NCBI GenBank assembly: GCA_032615215.1
Contig: CP128433.1
Span: forward strand, 2,315,501-2,379,500
Reading direction: 5' to 3'
DNA: 64,000 nucleotides
Source of the DNA: Microbulbifer sp. MKSA007
GTDB taxonomy: Bacteria > Pseudomonadota > Gammaproteobacteria > Pseudomonadales > Cellvibrionaceae
The notes beneath the pieces are model-generated. The model was not told the origin of the DNA. It saw only the letters and a program-made list of their open reading frames with translations, and ran no database searches. The translations under genes were made by a program, and so were the position numbers. Positions 26,830 to 36,439 of this stretch are shown in pieces. Positions within the stretch are counted from its first letter, which is position 1, and each line of letters starts with the position of its first letter.

Positions 26830-28203
26830 GTGAAAGAGCAATCTCCATTTGATAGGTTCTTTGACGAATACAATGAAGATATTCCAGAAAAGCACTTTCC
26901 CCGGTGTAGTATTTCAGCAGAGGCTGCCGAGGCTATCGTAACCAGTGAAACCTGGGCTGACGCAAAGCCTGCGATGAACTTATCTTCGTTTGTCACAACT
27001 TTTACTGAGTCAGAAGCATTTGAGGTCGCCAAGAAACATTACCTGAAGAACTATATTGATCACGACATGTATCCTCAGCTGTTTGCGATGGAAGCGCGAA
27101 TGGTTCGCTGGTTACACAACCTCTGGAATGGACCTGAGGGAGTAGAGCCATACGGCGCAGCGACCATAGGCTCGTCAGAGGCCTGCATGTTGGCTGGTTT
27201 GGCGCACAAGTGGAATTGGCGTAAGAAGAGGCAGCAAGCCGGCAAAGACGGCTCAAAACCTAACCTGGTTACCGGAGCCAATGTGCAGATCGTTTGGGAA
27301 AAATTTATGCGCTACTTTGATGTGGAGCCGCGCATAGCACCGTTAAAGCCTGGTCATTACCGCTTTACCAGTGAACATCTGGATGAATTGGTCGATGAGA
27401 ATACCATCGCTGTTGTCGCTATCGCCGGGCAAACCTTTACCGGTGAGGATGATGCATTTAGGGCGATTCAAAACTGGTTGGATAAGTATGAAGAGAGAAC
27501 AGGAAACGATATCCCTATGCATATTGATGGGGCGTCGGGAGGATTTGTTAATCCATTTCTCTATCCGAATTACAAATGGGATTTTCGTTTGCCAAGAGTG
27601 AAATCTATCAATGCCTCCGGGCACAAGTTTGGCTTGGTGCCGCCGGGATTGGGGTGGATAATTTTTCGTGAAAGAGCAGTTTTTGATGAAGACTTGATGT
27701 TCTATGTTAATTACCTGGGTGGGGAGATGCCTACAGCCACATTGAACTTTAGCCGAAATGCATCGCCGGTTGCCTACCAGTATTACAACTTTATACGTCT
27801 AGGCTATGAGGGTTACAGGCAGATTATGCAGCACACCTTGGAGAATGCGCAGACTCTTCGTCAACTTCTGGTGGCCAGTGGGTACTTTGAAATAATGAAT
27901 AAAACCCAGAGAATCCCGGTTGTTGCCATGACCCTGAATAAAAAATATAAGAATTTTAATGAATATGATATATCCAATAAAGTACGTGAACGGGGATGGG
28001 TTCTTTCTGCCTATTCGATGCCGCCAAACGCTCAGTCTGTAAACTCTCTGAGAATTGTTGTTCGCCCTCATCTCAATCAGAATGCAATCAGTGGCCTTGC
28101 AAAGGATATTATCCATGCTTGCGATTGGTTGAGTAAGCATTGTGGTAATGCAACTCCGCCCAAGTTACATGACCCGCAAAAAGTGGCCCCCAGTAAGTGT
28201 TAA
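26830..28203 (+). CDS. gadB: Glutamate decarboxylase
   Basis: A 457-residue PLP enzyme, matching the GadA/GadB length. The PLP Lys lies in INASGHKFGLV (Lys266), preceded by the cofactor-binding HIDGASGGF (about 231-239). The N-terminus holds the substrate loop MYPQLFAMEARMVRWL. It decarboxylates glutamate to GABA, consuming a proton. Downstream of and co-oriented with gadC. A GGAGGTAG ribosome binding site stands before the GTG start. The C-terminal tail of E. coli GadB, which closes at neutral pH, is not clearly recognisable. Confidence 0.92.
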   Translation: MKEQSPFDRFFDEYNEDIPEKHFPRCSISAEAAEAIVTSETWADAKPAMNLSSFVTTFTESEAFEVAKKHYLKNYIDHDMYPQLFAMEARMVRWLHNLWNGPEGVEPYGAATIGSSEACMLAGLAHKWNWRKKRQQAGKDGSKPNLVTGANVQIVWEKFMRYFDVEPRIAPLKPGHYRFTSEHLDELVDENTIAVVAIAGQTFTGEDDAFRAIQNWLDKYEERTGNDIPMHIDGASGGFVNPFLYPNYKWDFRLPRVKSINASGHKFGLVPPGLGWIIFRERAVFDEDLMFYVNYLGGEMPTATLNFSRNASPVAYQYYNFIRLGYEGYRQIMQHTLENAQTLRQLLVASGYFEIMNKTQRIPVVAMTLNKKYKNFNEYDISNKVRERGWVLSAYSMPPNAQSVNSLRIVVRPHLNQNAISGLAKDIIHACDWLSKHCGNATPPKLHDPQKVAPSKC

Positions 28204-28256
28204 TTCTTACGGGACTTTAACGATCCTTGCATTCAATGACTGGATAGATAAGTGGG

Positions 28257-29843
28257 CTATTTTGGAATCTCAGAGGCATCTTTGACAACTCTAACATGCT
28301 GCATCATGCCCCCATCCTCATGATAAAGTAAGTGGCAATGCAGAGGATACTTTCCGGTAAAATCCTTGAAACGAGTACGGAATTTGACATGTCCATGGGG
28401 CGGTACTTGAAAGGTGTCGCACCAAAACGGTAGTTTGAGTGTGTGGTGCATGGGATCTTCTCCAGCCACCTCGATAACATAATACGGATTTACATGAATA
28501 TGGATTGGGTGGGGGAATTCACTTTCATTAACCAAGGTCCACTCCTCTACTGCATCAAGCTCTACGTAATGATTAACCACTTCACACCCTTCGAATGGTG
28601 AATGGTCAATACTGACATTCAGCCCGCGATAATATTTTTGGGGGTCATCAAGCGTGTTGGCCTGGAAAGTGAGTCGACGTGTATTGGTGATCTCATCATC
28701 TGTAATAGGTTTCAGTAAGTCCACTTTAAAACTGCTGGGGAAGGGTGGGGGTGCACATCGGGCGGGTGGTTTGCTGGGGGCATAGATTGCCGTTCCGATT
28801 TCCTCCCCCTGGGCAATGGCAATAACAAAAAGTGGACTGTTGTTATGGTACTTATAATGCGGCATTTGTTGGAACTCAATCGCATTATTGTAAATGTAAA
28901 AATGAGCTCCCGGAGTGGCGGCTTCACTGATTTTTAAGAAAAGGGAGGCTCGATTAGCGGGGCCCAGGCTTACTCCGTCTTGTAGGCGGTAGTCATCAGT
29001 AGGGTTTCCATCAAACCCGTAGATATACATTTGCGCGAACCAAGGGCAATCGATATCTATCGATGTCCTGATGGTAGCATTGAGAAGTCTCAGATTGAGA
29101 AGCTCACCCACCGTTGCATGAATGATAGGGCAGTATTGTCCGTTAACGGTAATACAGTATTCACTATCTGGGAACTTAGCGACCTGGTGTTGATCCTCTA
29201 CTTTTCCGTGCTCATCTACGGCAATATTCTGGAAGACAAGAATATGTTCCTTAACTCCCATTGCCTCAAATTCATCCCTTACGATTAGGGCACCTGCCAT
29301 CCCGCTGCCGACTTGTATAGCGACAGAGCCGTGCTTATGGGGGTGGTACCAGTAGAGTCCTGGGGGTTGGTCCTTGGGAATGTCGTATTCGTAGGTATAA
29401 CTTTCCCCTGGTTTGATCTTCATGCAGACATTGTCGGCCGGAGATTCTGGGGAGACGTGGAGCCCGTGAGTATGTAAGTTGTAGGTATTGAACTCATGGG
29501 GGAAGTTTATTGTAGCGGGTGTATTGAGGGGGTCTTCCTCTGGCAGCAGGTTGTTTGTCTGGATAGTAAGGTGGCTATCAGCGCGAATTTCAATGGTAGG
29601 GCCTGTCAGTGTGAAACCTGCTTCTTGAGTGATTGATGATGAAAATACACGGGTCCAGGTTGGTGTGTCATGGGTTTTGTAAAAACTGAAAATGTTATTC
29701 TTTTCGTACTGTACATCAAGTTTAAGTTCTAGTTTTCTATTTTCTTTATCCATTGAGTAAGCGGGTGGATTTTTTATTGGTTCTAGAAAGGAAATATGCT
29801 CTCTATTGCTCACTGTTAACTCCGAGGATTTTGTGGGAAGCAA
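28257..29843 (-). CDS. Multicopper oxidase (laccase-type) without obvious signal peptide
   Basis: A 528-residue three-cupredoxin oxidase. Four copper-binding blocks are visible: NLHTHGLHVSP, LYWYHPHKHG, HPIHIHVNPYYV and the T1/T2/T3 block YPLHCHLLYHEDGGMMQ, where the Met ten residues after Cys is the axial T1 ligand. All four are intact, so an active oxidase is expected. The N-terminus lacks a signal peptide, so a cytoplasmic location or a wrong start is possible (an internal Met lies near residue 30). It converges with gadB and its promoter lies against IS element 1. Confidence 0.85.
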   Translation of the reverse strand: MLPTKSSELTVSNREHISFLEPIKNPPAYSMDKENRKLELKLDVQYEKNNIFSFYKTHDTPTWTRVFSSSITQEAGFTLTGPTIEIRADSHLTIQTNNLLPEEDPLNTPATINFPHEFNTYNLHTHGLHVSPESPADNVCMKIKPGESYTYEYDIPKDQPPGLYWYHPHKHGSVAIQVGSGMAGALIVRDEFEAMGVKEHILVFQNIAVDEHGKVEDQHQVAKFPDSEYCITVNGQYCPIIHATVGELLNLRLLNATIRTSIDIDCPWFAQMYIYGFDGNPTDDYRLQDGVSLGPANRASLFLKISEAATPGAHFYIYNNAIEFQQMPHYKYHNNSPLFVIAIAQGEEIGTAIYAPSKPPARCAPPPFPSSFKVDLLKPITDDEITNTRRLTFQANTLDDPQKYYRGLNVSIDHSPFEGCEVVNHYVELDAVEEWTLVNESEFPHPIHIHVNPYYVIEVAGEDPMHHTLKLPFWCDTFQVPPHGHVKFRTRFKDFTGKYPLHCHLLYHEDGGMMQHVRVVKDASEIPK

Positions 29844-29967
29844 GATTGGTAAGGGGTATTTTATGAACGAATATCAGTTTAGATTCTAAGGCTGGATTAT
29901 TTCTGGATTTGCTCGCCATATGATTGTTAATTGAGAGTGTTGTGGTCAACTCCAACCGGACACTTCT

Positions 29968-30771
29968 TTAAGCACATTTCTCAAATTCGATAGGGGCTAG
30001 GTCTCCCAGTGTTGTATGTATTCTGCGTGAGTTGTAATAAGCAATATAGGCTCTTACATCTGCTACCGCATCCTCCCTTGTCGGATAAAGGTTTCCCGTT
30101 ACCCACTCCCGCTTCAGGCTGCTGAAGAAACGTTCAGTCGGTGCGTTGTCCCAACAATTTCCCTTACGGCTCATTGAACACACCATCCCATGCTGACTCA
30201 ATAACGTTTGGTAGGTATGGCTGGCATACTGACTGCCACGATCAGAGTGATGCAGGAGACCTTTTGGGGGCGAACGCAAATTGACAGCCATCATCAACGC
30301 ACGAGTTACCAGGGCCGTTTCCATCTTGCGATCTAGATGCCAACCAATAATCCGGCGCGAATAGAGATCAATCACTACCGCCAAGTACAACCAGCCCTGC
30401 GAAGTCCAAATATATGTAATATCAGTCGTCCAAACTTGATTTTTAGCGCTCGGTGAGAACTCCCTATTCAGAAGGTTCTCTGCGACCGGCAGGTGATGTT
30501 TACTGTCTGTCGTCAGTGTAAATCGCTTCTTACGCTTTACTGCCAAGCCTAGCTTTTTCATGAGCTTGCGGACTCGATAGCGCCCGACTTCAAAGCCTTC
30601 TTTACGTAACAGCTTCATTAACCGACGACTTCCCAGGCTCTGTCTAGATTCTGCAAATAGGGCCTTCAAACGATGGCATAGTTGCCATGTTTGAGCATCT
30701 ATTGAGCTATTACCACGGCAACACCAATCGTAATAACCAGTTTTACTTACTTGCATTACCCGGCAGAGCAC
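29968..30771 (-). CDS. IS3-family transposase OrfB (DDE integrase domain)
   Basis: A 267-residue frame of the second reading frame of the element. The rve/DDE core shows TTDITYIW, LHHSDRGSQYAS and WDNAPTERFFSSLKRE, which carry the three catalytic acidic residues. It would be made as an OrfAB fusion by -1 frameshifting at A AAA AAG near 30849-30855, and its frame is open upstream of the listed start to that site. The fusion protein is the active transposase. Confidence 0.9.
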   Translation of the reverse strand: MLCRVMQVSKTGYYDWCCRGNSSIDAQTWQLCHRLKALFAESRQSLGSRRLMKLLRKEGFEVGRYRVRKLMKKLGLAVKRKKRFTLTTDSKHHLPVAENLLNREFSPSAKNQVWTTDITYIWTSQGWLYLAVVIDLYSRRIIGWHLDRKMETALVTRALMMAVNLRSPPKGLLHHSDRGSQYASHTYQTLLSQHGMVCSMSRKGNCWDNAPTERFFSSLKREWVTGNLYPTREDAVADVRAYIAYYNSRRIHTTLGDLAPIEFEKCA

Positions 30772-30815
30772 CCTAACAGGAAAGCTGCCTTGCTGTTTTT
30801 CAATAAAGCTGTACT

Positions 30816-31106
30816 TTATTTCATTTCTTTCGCAAAGAAGGCGCTGGCCTTTTTTAGGATTTCTTTCTCCATCCGCAACTGCTTATTTTCACGTCGTAAT
30901 CGCTCTAATTCTGCGCGCTCACCTACATCCAACCTCACACCGTCTTCTTCCTGCTTCAGTTCCTTTATCCAGCGTCGCAGGTTATTGGCTGTTGTTCCTA
31001 CAACCTCTGCTGCTTTAGAAATTGAATACCCTTGCTCAGAGACTAGCGCTACGGCGTCTTTCTTAAATTCCGGCTTGAAATGCCGACGTGTACCTTTTGT
31101 TGTCAT
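30816..31106 (-). CDS. IS3-family OrfA
   Basis: A 96-residue helix-turn-helix protein with a leucine-zipper-like C-terminus. It starts MTTKGTRRHFKPEFKKDAVAL and continues TTANNLRRWIKELKQEE, then ends with coiled coil and FFAKEMK. It binds the terminal repeats and supplies the N-terminal part of the OrfAB transposase. Intact. Confidence 0.9.
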   Translation of the reverse strand: MTTKGTRRHFKPEFKKDAVALVSEQGYSISKAAEVVGTTANNLRRWIKELKQEEDGVRLDVGERAELERLRRENKQLRMEKEILKKASAFFAKEMK

Positions 31107-31177
31107 ACTTCACCTCGCTTGGTAGTTTTACCATCTTAGCGAAGTGTCCGGAAGGATTAGACCACTACAGAGGCAAG

Positions 31178-31864
31178 TTAGGGTAGCAATAATCCTTCTG
31201 CAAAATTCATAATAATTCTCGCGACTTTGTTGGGGTGTGCCTGAGCAATAAAGTGCCCACCTGGAATATCAATGACATTGAGGTTGATGTATATCGCAGA
31301 TATATCGATGGCAGCTTTTTTACTTACAAGTCGATCTCTATCCGGGCGGATATAGACGGCAGGGATTTCCAAATTTTGGGATGGTTTGGAGATAGAGGCG
31401 ATATTATGAAGCCTTTGCTTTAGTTTGCCTCTGTTGGTATTTAGTAGGGCGTTATAGGTGCTGTCAATGAGTATGTCACTGCCTTTGCCATTGAAACCAA
31501 AGAAATTTAGTGTGATTTTGGTTAAAGATGGGCAGTCTATAAGCGAGATTGGAGCTAGTTGTGCCGCCTTGGATAGCAGCGAAGGAGAGCTTATAAAGCT
31601 AGCTATAAAGGTAATGCCTAAAATTTTCTCGGGAGCTAAAAGGGATAGCTCATATGCAACTCTTCCTGAATAGGATTCAGCAATAATGTAAGTCTTCTCA
31701 TTGAGATAGCTCTTGGCGATTGATTGAGCTTGAGCCAGGTAACTATCCCCTGGGAGCTTGGAAAGGCAGATAGTTTCGGTTGTCCATTGTTTTGGTAGTG
31801 CCTTAATCAAACCTGAAAACAGTGTTCCTGTTCCATCAAGTCCTGGTAGAAGTAAAACTTTCAA
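31178..31864 (-). CDS. Alpha/beta hydrolase
   Basis: A 228-residue alpha/beta-hydrolase. The oxyanion segment LPGLDGTGTLF is at the N-terminus, the nucleophile elbow is ESYSG (about residue 63, Ser in GxSxG-like position with Glu replacing the first Gly) and the C-terminal His lies in PGGHFIAQAHP. The substrate cannot be told. The IS3 element ends 9 bases past its stop, so the insertion spared the frame but removed any downstream terminator. Confidence 0.75.
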   Translation of the reverse strand: MKVLLLPGLDGTGTLFSGLIKALPKQWTTETICLSKLPGDSYLAQAQSIAKSYLNEKTYIIAESYSGRVAYELSLLAPEKILGITFIASFISSPSLLSKAAQLAPISLIDCPSLTKITLNFFGFNGKGSDILIDSTYNALLNTNRGKLKQRLHNIASISKPSQNLEIPAVYIRPDRDRLVSKKAAIDISAIYINLNVIDIPGGHFIAQAHPNKVARIIMNFAEGLLLP

Positions 31865-32233
31865 TTCCGAATATCCTGCTGGAATTTCCTATTAATTGAA
31901 TATTAACATGCTTATGTTGAGTATTTCTCTATATATGACATTCAGCCAGGGTAATTCTTCTTGATGTTTGTACGGGACAAGCAATCTGGTAGTGCCGAAA
32001 GGTGAAGTTTTCTATCGTATGAGGCGGTTTGAGTTGCTGTGAAGGCTGTTGGGTGTGCATGTTTTAGATAAAAATAGTTTCTTTGATTTGAGCTTCTAAA
32101 TATATTTAATTATTCTAATGGATATTTATTTATACTAATACGTTATTTCTAGTTATGTCGATAACGAAAACAGAATTGCTAGGCCAATAAGTTGTCTAGG
32201 TGGGTAAGTATTAGAGTTCGTTAGTGTAACTTA
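31865..32233. other. AT-rich intergenic region before the aconitase gene
   Basis: About 370 bases with no frame that can be supported. It would hold the original promoter of the aconitase gene and that of the minus-strand hydrolase. No operator was recognised. Confidence 0.4.
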
Positions 32234-34465
32234 ATGACAGGCCTAAACGTAGCTAGAAAGTTAATTGAAAGTCATTTGGTCAAAGGGAATATGGCTCCCC
32301 AAAGTGTTATCGAGCTTAAAATTGACCAAGGGAGCCTCTGAATAAACCTGTAATGCCTCTGCGGGTCTTGAAGGCTGCAGATGCTAGGCGCAGCTCGCCG
32401 CGAATGGCCGTAGCCCTTTGCAAGAGCTGCAACGCAGCAGCTGTGGTCTTCAAGGCCCGCCCTTCGGGGCTTGCAGAGCGATTCACACTCCGCGTTGCGA
32501 CTTCTTGAAAGGTCTAGACATTCCTGCGAAGCCGCGCCTTGATTGTGAACCGCTCTGCATGCCAGAGGTATCATGGAGTTATTCAGAGGCTCCCAAGTCC
32601 TCAGTGAGGATGCCACCGGCACGTTAGTGATGTTGGAGCTTGAAGCTTTGGGGGCGAGGCAGGTGAAAGCAGAAATATGCGCTCAGTATGTGGATCACAA
32701 TGTATTGAGGGCAGACCATAAGAATGGTGATGACCACGTGTTCCTGCAAAGTTCCTGTCGAAACTACGGGATATGGTACTCGCGACCAGGAAATGGTATT
32801 AGTCATCCTGTCCATATGGCTTGTTTTGGTATCCCCGGTAAAACCCTTTTAGGTGGGGATAGCCACTCATGTGCTGCGGGCTCGTTAGGTATGTTAGGAA
32901 TAGGAGCCGGAGGAATTGAGGTTGCGCTTGCAATGATGGGATTTCCGCTCTCTCTGGTAATGCCAACTATTTTGGGGGTGCGTTTAGAGGGGGAGCTACA
33001 GCCATGGGTAAGCGCTAAAGATGTTATTTTGGAACTTGTACGTAGATATACATTGAGAGGTTGCTGGAACAAGATCGTTGAATATCACGGCCCTGGATTG
33101 GCAAACCTTACAGCAATGGATCGTCACGTAATCGCCAATATGGGGCAGGAAATGGGGGCCGTAACAAGTGTCTTTCCTGCTGATGATCAAGTGAGGCTTT
33201 TCTTGCGGCAGCAGTCGCGCGAGAACGACTTTGTCGAGTTGCTTGCCGATAAGGATGCAACCTATGATGAGGTTGCAACTTTAGACCTATCGAAAATTGA
33301 ACCGATGATCGCTTGCCCCTCGCGGCCGGATAAGGTTGTTAAAGTTCGTGAAGTTGAAGGTAGGCCAGTTTCTCAGAGCTATATCGGTTCTTCGGCTAAC
33401 CCTGGGTTGCGTGATTTTTCTATTCCCGCCCGGATGGTAAATGGTCTCTTTGTACCGCACGAGGTTTCTTTAGATATTAATCCCGCGTCGCGCCAACTAC
33501 TTCATGAGCTGACTCATAATGGTGACCTTGAAAAACTGCTTGGTGCAGGGGCTTACTTGCATGAAACCGGCTGTGGTGGCTGTATCGGTATGGGGCAAGC
33601 CCCAGCTAGCGGGCACAATAGTCTTAGAACTGTGCCGAGAAATTTCCCTGGGCGTTCGGGAACTAAAGAAGATAGCGTCTATTTATGCAGCCCAGAGACT
33701 GCGACGGCCAGCGCCCTGAAAGGAAAAATAACTGACCCCAGAAATTTAGACATGGATTATCCGGTATTTGAAGAGCCTGAACATCTAATGGATATGCGGT
33801 CACTATTGGAGCCACCGCAGGAAATACCAGTGAAAGTTGAGGTTAGAAAGGGCCCCAACATCAAGCCTTTGCCAGTTCTGGAAAAAATGTTAAGTGTGAT
33901 CGAAGGCCCTGCTCTTTTAAAGCTGGAGGATAATGTTTCAACCGATGATATTATTCCCGGAGGTGCGGATGCTTTGCCTTATTGGTCAAATGTCCCAGAG
34001 TTAAGCCGCTTTGCTTTTTCAAATGTAGATGAATCTTTTTATCAGCGGGCTTTGAGCACCGAGGAGGATATATTTCTTATTGCTGGCAACAGTTTAGGTC
34101 ATGGGTCGAGCCGGGAGCATGCCTCAATTACTCTGCGATACCTGGGAGTGCGCTGCGTCATAGCCAAAAGTGTAGCTGGACTCTATCGCAAGAATCTTAT
34201 TGACCACGGAATTCTCATTTTAACATTTTGTAATCCAAGCGATTTTGACGCATTTAGTAAAGATGATCAACTTCAATTTTATGATCTCTCAAGCTGTACA
34301 GGGGGTAACAAGATACTAGAGCTGAGAAATGTGACAAAAGGTATTAAGATTTGGTTGGAAAATGATCTTTCCCAAGAAGAAATTGAAATAATTAAATTTG
34401 GAGGCCGCATCAACTATATTAAGGGGTTGTTGAGAAGGTCTCTGGAAGATATGGGCTCATTTTAA
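32234..34465 (+). pseudogene. Aconitate hydratase gene split by a MITE-like insertion
   Basis: The true start is ATG 32234, and 32 codons (ending IELKIDQ at 32329) match the N-terminus of the roughly 650-residue aconitase type. The 265-bp element then interrupts the frame and a stop follows at 32339-32341. Past the element the frame resumes VLSEDATGT, and joining across it restores IDQVLSEDATGT, the expected family sequence. The remaining frame is open from an ATG at 32573, inside the element's right repeat, to 34465 (630 residues). It holds HSCAAGSLGMLGIGAGG, the iron-sulfur CGGC segment (HETGCGGCIGMGQ) and the swivel-domain SSREHAS. It may thus be made as a protein that lacks the first 32 residues. 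Whether that retains activity is unknown. The GAGGT before ATG 32573 could serve as ribosome binding site. Confidence 0.85.
32330..32594. mobile_element. MITE-like element with perfect 16-bp terminal inverted repeats
   Basis: A 265-bp element whose ends are GGGAGCCTCTGAATAA (32330-32345) and its exact reverse complement (32579-32594). The similarity of the two ends continues imperfectly for about 20 more bases. No transposase frame is present, so it is non-autonomous. Flanking AA (or CCAA) is repeated on both sides, suggesting a short target duplication. It contains GC-rich, partly palindromic interior sequence. Confidence 0.8.
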
Positions 34466-34777
34466 CAGTGTGCAGGGTGGTGTGGGGTTGGCTCTCCACG
34501 CAAAATACTTGCTTGTATTTTTTAGAACGATATTTTTAATTATGAATTGGCAGTTGATGTATAGATTAAAATTTAGGTTGGCTTTTGATGAAGTTCTACT
34601 CGCTTGATGAGGCTAGAGAGAATATTATTTTCTGCTAGTAGTTTTTGCTACTGCAATTGACTAGTTTGAATGTGCAGGATCTCTTGCCGTTAAAAGTTTG
34701 TCTCAGGTTATATATCAATAGATCTTTGTGTTAAAGTCCCTGTCGTCATGATGGTCAATTTAAGGGGTTGAGATCGC
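34466..34777. other. Intergenic region between convergent aconitase and ELM1-like genes
   Basis: AT-rich 310 bases between two converging genes. No frame, hairpin or repeat could be supported. Confidence 0.4.
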
Positions 34778-35791
34778 TCACCTACCATTGCTGCTGATGT
34801 CAAGCGCAGAGATAATTTCATCGTATCTTGCTTTAGAATGGTATCCATAATCTAAGTTGAAATCTTTTGATAGAGAATCATTAAAGGTCTTGGCCAGTTC
34901 GAAAATCTCCATCCTCTTTATATAAGTTTCACTGTAAAGTTTCTCAATGAGAGTTTTGTGGGCTCCGTAGATGTTATTCTCTTGGGGGACTAAAGTATAT
35001 ATAGGTTTAGATAGGGCAAGGGCCTCAGAAATCATTGATGAACTGTCTTCGGTTATAAAGACAGCTTCACTTGCACCGAGTATTTCTTCGAGGCTGGCAT
35101 TGGGGGCCTCATAATCTAGCAAGTTGAAGCATGTATCAAATGGCATGTTGCTTTCAATTAGCTCAGCCACATATTTAGGGGTTCTTCTTGAGGTGCTAAT
35201 TAGCCATGAAATATTTTGATAGATCGCTATTTTTTTTAGCTCTTCTATCAAGTCTATATAATCCTTCCGTGTGTATTTATAGCCGCTTCCATTGCCTCCG
35301 ATAAGTAAAGTATAAAAGGGTTTGTGGTGTTTCTTCTTTAAGTTGTCGCCCAATGCTTTGCATAAATTTACATCTATGCGGCTAAATGGAAGGTATTGCC
35401 TAGATTTCTTAATGTCCTCTTTGGTAGATAGGGTTAGAGAGAAGTCGGTTTTCCTGAAGCTGTAAATATTTCCTATGGCAATATTCATGCATTGTGTTTT
35501 TTGGGTTAGTGCAACGTTCGCAGCAACGCTATTCCCACCAAATGAAATAATTAGATCTGGTTTTCTTTTGAAGGAGGGGTTTCTGTGAAAGAGCATGATA
35601 AATTTGTGTGCGTTTCTGGCGAGATGTCGAGTCAATAGTCTTATTGGTTTATTTAGGGCCTTTAAAACTGGTTTACTGGTGGTGATTTCATAAGAATATT
35701 TGCCCTTGGAGTGGCGGGAGAGTAGCTGGTATAGCCCCAGCGAAGGACTGAGATGGCCCGGTTTTCCATCGTAAATAATTAAAATGTGCAT
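34778..35791 (-). CDS. ELM1/GtrOC1-family putative glycosyltransferase
   Basis: A 337-residue protein of the ELM1 (DUF1022) family. It starts ILIIYDGKPGHLSPSLG, has the internal block PDLIISFGGNSVAANVAL, an LLIGGNGSGYKYT loop, and the diagnostic FITEDSSSMISEALALSKP near residue 245. The family has a glycosyltransferase-B-like fold, and bacterial members are proposed to act on envelope sugars, though no activity is established here. It stands alone on the minus strand in AT-rich surroundings. Confidence 0.75.
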   Translation of the reverse strand: MHILIIYDGKPGHLSPSLGLYQLLSRHSKGKYSYEITTSKPVLKALNKPIRLLTRHLARNAHKFIMLFHRNPSFKRKPDLIISFGGNSVAANVALTQKTQCMNIAIGNIYSFRKTDFSLTLSTKEDIKKSRQYLPFSRIDVNLCKALGDNLKKKHHKPFYTLLIGGNGSGYKYTRKDYIDLIEELKKIAIYQNISWLISTSRRTPKYVAELIESNMPFDTCFNLLDYEAPNASLEEILGASEAVFITEDSSSMISEALALSKPIYTLVPQENNIYGAHKTLIEKLYSETYIKRMEIFELAKTFNDSLSKDFNLDYGYHSKARYDEIISALDISSNGR

Positions 35792-36439
35792 AACCTTGCT
35801 TAATGGTTTGAGAAATGTTTCTAGGGGGCTCTAAGTGAATAGGAGTACCCTAAATTGATTATTCTCAATTTTCTGTAGATGGAGTTTCTATACGTAGTGG
35901 CTGAGATGGAGAGTCTCAATTTGCAGATTTAAACTTACAATCTACCTTTAGTTTGTTATCGACTTCTGATGCTGCAGATAGTGGTCTAGCCCTTGCAGCA
36001 TGATGTAGGTGTGAGAAGGTGTAATTTTGAAACTATTTCTGATCATATTTTTACTTCTTCGGTATAAATAGGGCTCAGATACTATGGTACTGCTGGAATT
36101 TTCTTAACAACAGTTAGGATTTTGCCGATATTCCAACGAAAAATGACACATTCAGAAAAAGTAAGTGGCCTTATTCAAGCATTAAATTTTTTACTGTTGG
36201 GGGAAATATGTAATAAAAATATCTCTTTTTAATCAGGCAAGCTCTCCCTGAACCTGGTAGAGGTAGGTATAGGTGTTATCAATTATTTATGTAGAAGTTC
36301 AAGACATAAATGAACTTATTGGGCCTGGTATTACCTAAATTGGATTTGTGTTAATGTTGGACACTATTTATTGGGCTAAGAAATAGGTTGAAGTCCATAT
36401 TTTAAGGCCAGGTTGTTTGGTTAGGTGAGTACCCCAAGT
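35792..36439. other. AT-rich intergenic region before spo0M
   Basis: About 640 bases separate the divergent ELM1-like and Spo0M genes. No frame longer than 60 codons was supported. The last bases hold AGGTGAG (36423-36429), the probable ribosome binding site of spo0M. Confidence 0.5.

Larger units (their letters stand above)
29938..31169. mobile_element. IS3-family insertion sequence, intact
   Basis: A 1232-bp element with orfA and orfB on the minus strand. Its imperfect 29-base inverted repeats begin TGTTGTGGTC (left, from 29938) and TGTAGTGGTC (right end, complement, ending at 31169). They share CCGGACACTTC at their inner ends, with 5 mismatches in all. A 3-bp GAG direct repeat flanks it. 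It lies 95 bases upstream of the multicopper oxidase start and ends 9 bases from the stop of the alpha/beta hydrolase. Confidence 0.9.
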
